A DNA stretch of 9,716 bases. It comes from Bacteroidota bacterium (GTDB lineage Bacteria; Bacteroidota; Bacteroidia; Bacteroidales; Prolixibacteraceae). Location of the stretch: the NCBI GenBank assembly GCA_030706665.1, contig JAUZOB010000114.1, forward strand, positions 1 through 9,716, written 5' to 3'. Below are positions 1-6,185 of the stretch, piece after piece. Both the position numbers and the translations under genes were made by a program. Every line of letters begins with the position of its first letter. The stretch's first letter is position 1. Below the pieces are notes generated by a model. That model was not told the origin of the DNA. It searched no databases and was given only the letters and a program-made list of their open reading frames with translations.

Positions 1-185
1 ATTGCTCGTTTCAAAACAGAAGTGTATGCTATATCGAAAGTATAGCCTTTTTCTTTGAGTATCTTACCTGCATTCTTTGCTTCGTTGATTCCCTGTTCCG
101 TCAAATCAACATCCGACCACCCTGTGAAAAGATTGCTCTTATTCCATTCACCCTGGCCATGCCGTATTAAAACAACTTTATACAT
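1..185 (-). CDS. gpmA: 2,3-bisphosphoglycerate-dependent phosphoglycerate mutase, N-terminal part (cut by window edge)
   Basis: Interconverts 3-phosphoglycerate and 2-phosphoglycerate in glycolysis and gluconeogenesis; a cytosolic enzyme. Only the first 61 codons are present. They read MYKVVLIRHGQGEWNK, then LFTGWSDVDLTEQG at 19-32 and AYTSVLKRA near the end of the visible part, which match the start of cofactor-dependent phosphoglycerate mutases closely. His9 of the RHG motif is the expected phosphohistidine. The usual RHGES is RHGQG here, so the Ser that often contacts the phosphate is Gly12. The ATG at 185 is the natural start because it places RHG at residues 8-10, as in relatives. No Shine-Dalgarno site or TAnnTTTG box is visible upstream, so its promoter remains unlocated. 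The family assignment is secure; the rest of the gene lies outside the window. Confidence 0.95.
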   Translation of the reverse strand, partial: MYKVVLIRHGQGEWNKSNLFTGWSDVDLTEQGINEAKNAGKILKEKGYTFDIAYTSVLKRA

Positions 186-295
186 ACAGAGATTATTAAG
201 TGATAGTTTTTAATATTCCTTGTTTAATCTAACCATCTATTATAAAGACTAGGTGCGAATTTTATTTGTTCGCTAAGAATAGATCAATCATTTAT

Positions 296-327
296 TTTGG
301 TTTTTTTTAATCCTCACATTTAATTTG
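296..327 (+). promoter_or_regulatory. Candidate Bacteroidota-type promoter for the GT2/LAB_N/GT39 operon
   Basis: TTTG at 296-299 and TTAATTTG at 320-327 are separated by 20 bases. The Bacteroidota consensus is TTTG, 19-21 bases, TAnnTTTG, so this has one mismatch in the -7 box. It would start transcription near 334 and give a leader of about 225 bases containing the nested hairpin at 406-461. An alternative weaker candidate is TTCTTTTG at 520-527, much closer to the start codon at 560. Confidence 0.35.
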
Positions 328-405
328 AGAAAGGCAGAAATTAGCACAATCTATCTCATGCAATGTTGATGAAAGTTTCGACAGTTTCTAAATGTCAACC
401 GCATA

Positions 406-461
406 ATTAACTCTTCAGAAGCCTTTTTTGTTTAAACAGAAGCTCTGTTTATAGAGTTAAT
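406..461. repeat. Nested inverted repeat (two-tier hairpin)
   Basis: Outer arms ATTAACTCT (406-414) and AGAGTTAAT (453-461) are perfect 9-bp complements. Inner arms TAAACAGA (433-440) and TCTGTTTA (444-451) are perfect 8-bp complements around a 3-base loop. The right side is nearly continuous, while the left side carries an 18-base bulge (415-432) with a T-rich stretch. CAGAAGC occurs twice (416-422 and 437-443). If transcribed towards 560 it would form a structured leader; a protein-binding role is equally possible. Confidence 0.55.
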
Positions 462-559
462 ATTATGAAGAAAGAATATTATAAAAAACAATAAAAGTTT
501 ATTATTCATCGTTTTTTATTTCTTTTGTGTCCAAATAATGCAGAGAAACAAAATCATTT

Positions 560-1279
560 ATGGATGAACATTTTGATCTAACCATTATTATTCCTGTATT
601 CAACGAAGAAAAGAACCTTTCAAGAGTTGAAACTGAAATGTTGAGTTACTCTCACAAATCGAAATTGAAAGTGAAATTTCTTTTTGTGAATGACGGATCA
701 ACAGATTCCAGTCAACAAATGATAGAAGCGATTTGTAATAAAAATCCCAATTTCAATTATCTGGAATTTGGCAAGAATGAGGGGCTGAGTACCGCTCTTA
801 AAGCCGGAATCGATGCAACCACAACTCAATGGGTTGGTTATATTGATTCGGATTTGCAAACGACACCTGACGATTTTAATCTGTTGATAGATTTTGCGGA
901 CAATTATGAATTGGTAACCGGAATCAGAGTTGACCGTAAAGATAAGATAATAAAGAGGATCTCTTCAAAAATAGCCAACGGGATCAGGAAATCAATGACT
1001 CATGATGGAGTCGATGATACGGGTTGCCCATTGAAAATTATGAAAACGGATGCTGCACGAAATATTCCGTTTTTTAAAGGCATGCATCGTTTCTTACCGG
1101 CCTTGATACTTTTGCAGGGAGGTAAAGTAAAACAGATACCTGTCAGACATTTTCCTCGTATTGCAGGAGAAGCAAAGTATCATTTAATGAATCGTCTGGT
1201 TGGGCCTTTTGTCGATTTGTTGGCTTACAAATGGATGGAGAAGAAATACATTAATTACACCATTAAAAAGAAAGCATGA
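560..1279 (+). CDS. Family 2 glycosyltransferase, polyprenyl-phosphate sugar transferase type
   Basis: Likely transfers a sugar from a nucleotide donor to a polyprenyl phosphate on the cytoplasmic face, as dolichol-phosphate mannose synthase, ArnC and GtrB do. The 239 residues show the GT-A fold signatures: IPVFNEEKNL (11-20), VNDGSTDSS (43-51), KNEGLSTALKAGI (72-84), the metal-binding DSDLQ (96-100), TGCPLKIMK (154-162), and a PRIAGEAKY segment (199-207) typical of the DPM1-like subgroup. There is no pair of C-terminal membrane helices as in ArnC or GtrB, so it resembles the short, peripheral DPM1 type. The ATG at 560 is the first start giving the full N-terminal strand. The stop TGA overlaps the next gene's ATG (ATGA), which implies translational coupling. 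Family is certain; the sugar and lipid substrates are inferred from the neighbours. Confidence 0.9.
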   Translation: MDEHFDLTIIIPVFNEEKNLSRVETEMLSYSHKSKLKVKFLFVNDGSTDSSQQMIEAICNKNPNFNYLEFGKNEGLSTALKAGIDATTTQWVGYIDSDLQTTPDDFNLLIDFADNYELVTGIRVDRKDKIIKRISSKIANGIRKSMTHDGVDDTGCPLKIMKTDAARNIPFFKGMHRFLPALILLQGGKVKQIPVRHFPRIAGEAKYHLMNRLVGPFVDLLAYKWMEKKYINYTIKKKA

Positions 1280-1950
1280 AAGGATCATTGTTAATATATG
1301 CATTGGGATTCGCTTCCCAGCTTTTATTTTTTGCCCGTGTCGTTATTCAATGGTTTGTGTCGGAGAAAGAAGGGAAAATAATTTCACCAACTATCTTCTG
1401 GCAGCTTAGCCTGATGGGATCTTTATTGTTCCTGACCTATGGGATCTTTCGGAACGATTTCGCGATTATAGTAGGACAGCTCATTGTTTATTTTGTATAC
1501 GTGCGAAATTTACAGTTGAAAGGGGCATGGAAGAACTCCATTTTCTTATTCCGGGCAGCTGTGCTTTTATTCCCCATTATCGCTTTATCCTGGATTGCAT
1601 TTGGAGACTCTCATAACTGGAGAAATATATTTCACAATAATGATGTCTCTACATTTTTGATGATATGGGGAATCTTCGGACAGGTTATTTTTAATTGCCG
1701 TTTTGTCTATCAATGGATCTATTCAGAGAAACGCGGAGAATCTGTACTCCCTGTTGGATTCTGGATAATAAGCATTGTGGGTGCAATCATGATTTTCTCT
1801 TATGGGATTGTTCGTATGGACCCTGTTCTGATATTAGGACAGGGATTTAGCATGTTCGTGTACTTCCGTAACCTGATGTTGGGATTTAATCGGCAAAGTG
1901 TCTTAATTACTTCGATAACGAAGAAGATTATGTCAAAATTTAATAAATAG
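1276..1950 (+). CDS. Tandem LAB_N-domain integral membrane protein (candidate lipid-sugar flippase)
   Basis: Protein of 224 residues with two copies of the domain called lipid-A-disaccharide synthase N-terminal (LAB_N), but no catalytic LpxB part. Copy 1 spans about 7-82 and copy 2 about 128-203. They align without gaps at an offset of 121: G11/G132, Q15/Q136, R21/R142, QW 25-26/146-147, SEK 29-31/150-152, P38/P159, W42/W163, YG 55-56/176-177, GQ 67-68/188-189, RNL 77-79/198-200. Each copy has about three hydrophobic segments, and a further one (about 88-110) lies between them, so a 3+1+3 layout is expected. The name implies lipid A synthesis, but nothing catalytic is visible. Placement between a GT2 and an ArnT-like GT39 suggests it moves or presents the lipid-linked sugar; that is inference. 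It overlaps the upstream gene by 4 bases and is followed after 4 bases by the next. Confidence 0.85.
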   Translation: MKGSLLIYALGFASQLLFFARVVIQWFVSEKEGKIISPTIFWQLSLMGSLLFLTYGIFRNDFAIIVGQLIVYFVYVRNLQLKGAWKNSIFLFRAAVLLFPIIALSWIAFGDSHNWRNIFHNNDVSTFLMIWGIFGQVIFNCRFVYQWIYSEKRGESVLPVGFWIISIVGAIMIFSYGIVRMDPVLILGQGFSMFVYFRNLMLGFNRQSVLITSITKKIMSKFNK

Positions 1951-1954
1951 ACCA

Positions 1955-3592
1955 ATGGTAAAGAAACATCAGATCTTGCTTCTGTTGGTGATTTCTTTTT
2001 TCGCATTCTTTACTCATAATGAAGTTCAGCCTTCAGATATTATGGAGGCCCGGAATCTGACGACTGCCCGGGAAGTGGTAACATCAGATAACTGGTTGCT
2101 TCCGACAATGAATGGTAAGTTGCGTCTTGAGAAACCTCCTCTTCCGACGTGGATCTCAGCGGTAACGATGAAGATCTCGATGTACAATTACAATGTGCTT
2201 CGTTTCCCTGCTGCAATCATTAGTACTCTCTTGGTGCTTTTTATGTTTTTCCTGGTCAGGGAGATGAGTGCAGATAAGTGGCTCCCATTTCTTGCTGCAG
2301 CTACAGTCGCAACGAGTTTCTATGTGTTTTATATGGGGAGAACACAAACCTGGGATATTTATTGCAACAGTTTTATGCTGGGGACGGTATGGCTGCTTTT
2401 CAGGTCTTGGAAAAAAGAAAAATCGACTTGGATAGAAACCATACTGGCCGGAATTCTTATGGGATTATCTTTTCTGAGCAAAGGTCCGGTTGCTTTTTAT
2501 GCCGTTTTATTACCATTTCTGATCGCTTTCATTACTTCTTACGGAATTCAACCTGTCAGAACAAAGTGGAAAGAAGTATTAATCGCTCTGTTCATTTGTC
2601 TGGCAATTAGCTCATGGTGGTATTTGTTTATTTATTTTAGTCATCCGGAACTGGCATCTTTTGTTGCGAAGAAAGAATCAGGAGCATGGATCGGGCATAA
2701 CGTCAAACCCTGGTATCATTATTGGAATTTCCCGGTTCAATCGGGAATCTGGACAATTGCTATTGTGGCAGCACTGATTTTTCCTTATGCCTCATCGAAA
2801 ATAAAAACTGTTGCCAATTATAAGTTCATTGCACTATGGGTTTGGTCTTCGGTAATATTACTATCATTGATGCCGGAAAAAAAAGAACGCTATTTATTAC
2901 CCGTTCTACTCCCTGCCGGATTATTGGCTGCTGCTTATTTTAGATATCTTATTCAGGCTTTCTCCGAAAAGAAAGCTACTTCAGGAGATAAAATTTTCCT
3001 AAACATCAATGCGATTGTGTTGGGGGGAATTGCCACGCTGATTCCGGTCGGATTATATATTCTTTCTAAAAAAGGAATTGATATTCCTGTATGGCAAATC
3101 GGACTATACGGAATTATTTTCCTGACAGTAGGAATTTTATTCTTTTCTAGCCTTAGAAAGAAGAATGTATTTGCAGTCTGGGGGCTAATGGTAGGATTTA
3201 TGGTGCTATTTAACCTGTTCCTTTTACCTATGACAAAGGATATTGTGATTTCAAATCGGGATTATAAAAGTATAGCGCAGATGCGTGAAGATCTAAGATT
3301 AAAAGAGCTTCCTTTTTACTACAATGGAGATACGGTTAGAATGGAGATTGTTTGGGAAGCAGGACGAGTGATCAGAGAAAATAATTTCAAGAAGAACCTG
3401 CAGCCACTAAAACAATTACCCATCGTAATGGTTTCAAGTAAAAAAGTGGAAGAGTTTCTACCCGACACTACACTGTCGCGTCTTGATTGTGAAATTGTTG
3501 GGCAGTATGACAACAACCTGGGTAAAAAGAAAAAAGATGACTGTTTCTTAAATTATATAACAATCATAAAAGCAAAAAGAGAGCATCCATAA
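1955..3592 (+). CDS. ArnT-like family 39 glycosyltransferase (PMT_2 type), integral membrane
   Basis: A 545-residue polytopic membrane protein of the protein-mannosyltransferase/ArnT superfamily. These enzymes take a sugar from a polyprenyl phosphate on the periplasmic side and attach it to lipid A, another glycan or protein. A first membrane segment (about 6-20) is followed by the periplasmic loop with the acidic site in PSDIMEAR (Glu31 or Asp28 are candidates) and the hallmark NGKLRLEKPPLPTW (53-66), whose Lys60 probably corresponds to the ArnT lysine that contacts the lipid phosphate. FLSKGPVAFY (173-182) and EKKERYLLPVLLP (308-320) are further family motifs. The remaining N-terminal two thirds is a series of hydrophobic segments, and about 440-545 is a soluble C-terminal domain. 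The start lies 4 bases after the preceding stop. The last codons form part of the terminator hairpin. The acceptor cannot be read from sequence; lipid A is one option. Confidence 0.88.
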   Translation: MVKKHQILLLLVISFFAFFTHNEVQPSDIMEARNLTTAREVVTSDNWLLPTMNGKLRLEKPPLPTWISAVTMKISMYNYNVLRFPAAIISTLLVLFMFFLVREMSADKWLPFLAAATVATSFYVFYMGRTQTWDIYCNSFMLGTVWLLFRSWKKEKSTWIETILAGILMGLSFLSKGPVAFYAVLLPFLIAFITSYGIQPVRTKWKEVLIALFICLAISSWWYLFIYFSHPELASFVAKKESGAWIGHNVKPWYHYWNFPVQSGIWTIAIVAALIFPYASSKIKTVANYKFIALWVWSSVILLSLMPEKKERYLLPVLLPAGLLAAAYFRYLIQAFSEKKATSGDKIFLNINAIVLGGIATLIPVGLYILSKKGIDIPVWQIGLYGIIFLTVGILFFSSLRKKNVFAVWGLMVGFMVLFNLFLLPMTKDIVISNRDYKSIAQMREDLRLKELPFYYNGDTVRMEIVWEAGRVIRENNFKKNLQPLKQLPIVMVSSKKVEEFLPDTTLSRLDCEIVGQYDNNLGKKKKDDCFLNYITIIKAKREHP

Positions 3593-3608
3593 CGGATACT
3601 CTCTTTTT
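3574..3608 (+). terminator. Intrinsic terminator of the glycosyltransferase operon, overlapping the coding end
   Basis: Arms at 3574-3588 and 3594-3608 pair over 15 positions with one C/A mismatch around a 5-base loop, with the arm ending in a T run. The TAA stop of the GT39 gene (3590-3592) lies in the loop. The A-tract/T-tract ends mean it could also stop transcription arriving from the convergent gene on the minus strand. The outer arms AAAAAGAGAG and CTCTCTTTTT are identical to those of the palindrome at 8145-8188. Confidence 0.85.
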
Positions 3609-3668
3609 TATATCAGCTGAAGTTTCCACAGATTGCTTCTACATCTGGCGAATAAATCAAATGAATTA

Positions 3669-4028
3669 TCAAGCTTCTTCTATTTCACTTTTCTGTAATT
3701 CTTCCCAATATTCAACGGCTCTTCTTGTATGGGGAATAACAATGGTTCCACCTACAAGGTTGGCTACCGCAAATACTTCGAATAGTTCTTCGGTGGTGAC
3801 TCCTAGTTCGAAACATTTCTCAAGATGATACTTGATGCAGTCGTCACAACGCAAAACCATCGAAGTGGAAAGTCCCAACATCTCTTTCACTTTGGACGAA
3901 AGGGCACCGTCGGTATATGTATTGGTATCGAGGTTATAAATTCTTTTCATAACCTTGTTATCTGCTGCCAGAATGCGTTCATTCATTTTGACACGATATT
4001 CACGAAAATCATCAATTAATTTACTCAT
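3669..4028 (-). CDS. Carboxymuconolactone decarboxylase family protein, AhpD-like
   Basis: A small 119-residue all-helical protein of the CMD/AhpD family. The thiol-active AhpD motif is present: Glu49, Cys61, Cys64 and His68 have the same spacing as Glu118, Cys130, Cys133 and His137 of mycobacterial AhpD (E-x11-C-x2-C-x3-H). The position of AhpD His132 is Asp63 here. The CxxC pair suggests a disulfide reductase or peroxidase-partner role rather than decarboxylation, but the physiological partner is unknown and no ahpC is in the window. The gene starts with ATG at 4028, 95 bases after the miaB stop on the same strand, so the two may share a transcript. I saw no TAnnTTTG box in the gap. Family assignment is firm; function is only family-level. 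Confidence 0.88.
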   Translation of the reverse strand: MSKLIDDFREYRVKMNERILAADNKVMKRIYNLDTNTYTDGALSSKVKEMLGLSTSMVLRCDDCIKYHLEKCFELGVTTEELFEVFAVANLVGGTIVIPHTRRAVEYWEELQKSEIEEA

Positions 4029-4123
4029 AAAAAGTGATTTAAGAGACTGAAAAATTGAATTTACTCTTATGACAGTTGCCTGAACAGATTCCCAAAGGAA
4101 TTTTCTTTAGCTACTATAATTGA

Positions 4124-5500
4124 TCAATAAACAACCTCGCCAATGAGGGTTGTTTGTGTACAATTCTTGATTTTTACGTTTACCAGGTCTCCTCGTTTGA
4201 ATGCCTCTTTGGGAAAGACAACCACTTTGTTATGGGAACTGCGACCAAAGAGCTCGTCTGCTGATTTCTTTGATCGTCCTTCTACCAGAACTTCGAATAC
4301 CTTACCGATATCTCGTTTGTTGCTTTCCAATGAAAGACGGTTCTGAAGAGCGATTATCTCATTCAGACGTCGAAGCTTAACCTCTTCATCCACATCATCC
4401 GGGAGGTGCTGGTGTGCATATGTCCCGGGGCGTTCGGAGTATTTAAACATAAACGACATATCAAAAGCTGCCCATTCCATAAGCGAGAGGGTATCCTGAT
4501 GGTCTTCTTCTGTTTCAGAACAGAATCCGGCAATAATGTCGGTAGAGATACCGCATTCAGGAATAATTTCCCGAATAGAACGAATTCGGTCCATGTACCA
4601 TTCCCGATCATACTTCCGGTTCATCTGCTTTAGCATTTTGGTGCTGCCTGATTGCATCGGAAGATGAATGTGTTTGCATATATTAGTGTGTCGGGCTATG
4701 GCTTCAAGTAATTTATTTGAAAGGTCCTTGGGATGCGATGTTGTAAACCTGATTCGCATATCAGGTTGATCGGTTGCGACCATCTCGAGAAGATCAGGAA
4801 AACGGAATGGTTTCTTTTCACCTTCAGGCTGCCACTTAAATGAGTTTACATTTTGTCCCAGAAGAGTAACCTCCCGATATCCTTTAGCTGAAAGATCGCG
4901 GACTTCATTCAGAATGTCCTGTGGGGCACGACTGCGTTCACGTCCGCGGGTGTAAGGAACAATGCAATAAGTGCAGAAGTTGTTACATCCCCGGGTAATG
5001 CTGACAAAGCCGGAAATGGATTCTGGATTTATTCTTTCCGGACAAATATTGTCGTACGTTTCATGAGTCGACAACTCTACATTAATCGCTTTTTCACCGG
5101 CTCGCGCAAGTTGAGTCAGATAAGGCAGATCGCGATATGCATCAGGTCCTGCAACTAAGTCAACCGCTTTTTCTTCAAAAAGTTTATCTGCCAGACGTTC
5201 ACCCATACATCCGATAAGACCTACAACCATCCCGGGCTTTTTCTTCTTCAGGTTTCTGAAAAAGCTTAACCGACCCCAGATACGTTGTTCTGCATTGTCA
5301 CGGATTGAACAGGTGTTAATAAAAACGGCATCTGCATCCTGAAAGTCTTCAGAAACAGAGTACCCATGTTCGGCCATGATTGCAGCCACTACTTCGCTGT
5401 CCGCTACATTCATTTGGCAACCATAGGTCTCAATAAATAACTTCTTCCGTTGTGCAGATTTAAAGTCTGCGTCCGGATTCATTTGTTGTTCTTCTTTCAT
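4124..5500 (-). CDS. miaB: tRNA-2-methylthio-N6-dimethylallyladenosine synthase MiaB
   Basis: Radical SAM methylthiotransferase that converts i6A37 to ms2i6A37 in tRNAs reading UNN codons. With the ATG at 5500 it has 458 residues. The N-terminal UPF0004 domain (about 20-135) carries the auxiliary cluster cysteines Cys28 (ETYGCQMN), Cys64 (NTCSIRDNAEQ) and Cys98 (IGCMGER). The radical SAM motif GCNNFCTYCIVPYTRGRE has Cys172, Cys176 and Cys179. The TTSHPKDL (253-260), HLPMQSGS (279-286) and YSERPGTYA (354-362) blocks are typical of MiaB, and a TRAM domain occupies about 391-458. These features favour MiaB over MtaB or RimO. The frame is open up to a TTG at 5545, but that TTG is the end of a good -7 box and so is probably not transcribed. 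ATG 5500 is preferred; ATG 5482 (MNPDADFKSA) is a real alternative because relatives often begin just before DFKSA. Confidence 0.95.
   Translation of the reverse strand: MKEEQQMNPDADFKSAQRKKLFIETYGCQMNVADSEVVAAIMAEHGYSVSEDFQDADAVFINTCSIRDNAEQRIWGRLSFFRNLKKKKPGMVVGLIGCMGERLADKLFEEKAVDLVAGPDAYRDLPYLTQLARAGEKAINVELSTHETYDNICPERINPESISGFVSITRGCNNFCTYCIVPYTRGRERSRAPQDILNEVRDLSAKGYREVTLLGQNVNSFKWQPEGEKKPFRFPDLLEMVATDQPDMRIRFTTSHPKDLSNKLLEAIARHTNICKHIHLPMQSGSTKMLKQMNRKYDREWYMDRIRSIREIIPECGISTDIIAGFCSETEEDHQDTLSLMEWAAFDMSFMFKYSERPGTYAHQHLPDDVDEEVKLRRLNEIIALQNRLSLESNKRDIGKVFEVLVEGRSKKSADELFGRSSHNKVVVFPKEAFKRGDLVNVKIKNCTQTTLIGEVVY
4129..4155 (-). terminator. Weak hairpin at the 3' end of miaB
   Basis: Arms AAACAACC (4129-4136) and GGTTGTTT (4148-4155) pair over 8 bp, with two further TC/GA pairs beside a one-base bulge. 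In the miaB message the hairpin ends just before the stop codon and is followed by an A/T mixture including the palindrome ATTGATCAAT, not a clear U run. It may be a partial terminator or a 3'-end stabiliser between miaB and the AhpD-like gene. Confidence 0.35.
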
Positions 5501-5542
5501 ATGGTGAATTAATAAATTGAATCCAAATGGATTAATCAGTCG

Positions 5543-5572
5543 CAAAAATAGTTAATCTGACATGAATCCCAA
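5543..5572 (-). promoter_or_regulatory. Putative miaB promoter (Bacteroidota -33/-7 type)
   Basis: On the minus strand TTG (5572-5570) is followed after exactly 19 bases by TATTTTTG (5550-5543), a full match to TAnnTTTG. Transcription would begin about 7 bases further, near 5536, leaving a leader of about 36 bases to the ATG at 5500. This placement argues against the in-frame TTG at 5545 as the start of MiaB. Confidence 0.6.
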
Positions 5573-5575
5573 TAG

Positions 5576-5595
5576 ATATGAATGTCGATTCATAT
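5576..5595. promoter_or_regulatory. Operator-like perfect inverted repeat between divergent promoters
   Basis: ATATGAAT (5576-5583) and ATTCATAT (5588-5595) are perfect complements around GTCG. The site sits 3 bases upstream of the putative miaB -33 element and about 70 bases upstream of the -7 box of the SPOR gene. Another ATGAAT copy occurs at 5562-5567, inside the miaB spacer, 16 bases from the one at 5578. The arrangement suits a dimeric regulator, but no such regulator is encoded here. Confidence 0.4.
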
Positions 5596-5665
5596 TGAAA
5601 CAAATAGTGTGTTAGCGCATATTTAAGATTAAACCGGAAGAAGCAGTAAATTGAGGATTTTCAAC

Positions 5666-5673
5666 TATATTTG
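5666..5673 (+). promoter_or_regulatory. Putative -7 box for the SPOR/PurF-like operon
   Basis: TATATTTG matches TAnnTTTG exactly and lies 20 bases before the ATG at 5694, so the leader would be only about 14 bases. No TTTG is found 19-21 bases upstream; the nearest TTG (5651-5653) is only 12 bases away, so the -33 element is poor. Confidence 0.5.
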
Positions 5674-5693
5674 CATTCACAAATGATTATAGG

Positions 5694-6185
5694 ATGAAGA
5701 AATTATTATTTTCACTCATCTGTCTGATATTAATAGCAGAACTGGCCCTGGCAGACGGCAAGACAACATCTAATCCCCATGCTAAAAAAGAGGGACCCCA
5801 ACCTCGTAAAAGCAATCTTACGATTCGACAAGATCCTCGGATCGACTCCCTTCTAAACAGGCATATCCGGCAAAATCAAAAGACACATGTGAGTGGTAGC
5901 GGTTATCGTATTCAAATTTATACGGCTTCAGGAGCAGGTGCTCGTGAAAAGGCTATCAACATTAAGACTCAGGTCTTAACGGATGATCCCGATATGGATG
6001 TATATGTACAATTTACGTCTCCGGACTGGAAAGTACGGATCGGAAATTTCAGGAGCAGAAGCGATGCGATGAGAGTTAAACAAGAACTAAATAGCAAATA
6101 TCCGAACTCTTTTATTGTTCCGGATCATATTGAGTATACTAAAACGGCAGAGAAACCTAAAAAGCAAGGACTAAAAAATGAGTGA
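5694..6185 (+). CDS. Exported SPOR-domain protein
   Basis: Protein of 163 residues with a clear signal peptide: MKK, a hydrophobic core to about residue 18, and probable cleavage after ALA at 18-20. There is no lipobox, so it is likely soluble in the periplasm rather than a lipoprotein. A charged, low-complexity linker (about 21-65) leads to a SPOR domain (about 68-146), beginning YRIQIYTASG and including WKVRIGNFRSRSDAMRVKQ (112-130). SPOR domains bind denuded peptidoglycan strands, often at the division septum. No second enzymatic domain is present, so it may act as a wall-binding adaptor. The ATG at 5694 gives the signal peptide directly. Its 3' end overlaps the next gene by 8 bases, implying co-transcription and translational coupling with a cytosolic enzyme, an unexpected pairing. 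The fold call is firm; the role is unknown. Confidence 0.88.
   Translation: MKKLLFSLICLILIAELALADGKTTSNPHAKKEGPQPRKSNLTIRQDPRIDSLLNRHIRQNQKTHVSGSGYRIQIYTASGAGAREKAINIKTQVLTDDPDMDVYVQFTSPDWKVRIGNFRSRSDAMRVKQELNSKYPNSFIVPDHIEYTKTAEKPKKQGLKNE

Larger units (their letters stand above)
186..559. other. Divergent intergenic region between gpmA and the glycosyltransferase operon
   Basis: This AT-rich stretch of 374 bases separates two divergent genes. I found no convincing coding frame; the longest ATG-started frames I checked by eye are about 15 codons. It holds a nested inverted repeat (406-461) and two weak plus-strand promoter candidates, listed separately. No promoter for gpmA could be recognised on the minus strand, where no TTTG occurs within about 115 bases of the start. 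Confidence 0.7.

Noticed and set aside
1276..1950. Reading the LAB_N gene as an LpxB lipid-A-disaccharide synthase fragment
   Set aside because: The two halves are complete, colinear LAB_N repeats with proper start and stop; there is no trace of the LpxB glycosyltransferase domain in any frame nearby.
4095..4109. AAAG/CTTT near-palindrome in the gap between miaB and the AhpD-like gene as an operator
   Set aside because: The symmetry is imperfect and low in complexity, as expected in AT-rich DNA, and no promoter box lies next to it.
5501..5545. N-terminal extension of MiaB starting at TTG 5545
   Set aside because: The TTG coincides with the end of a TATTTTTG -7 box, so it would lie upstream of the transcript start; the extra 15 residues also do not resemble MiaB.
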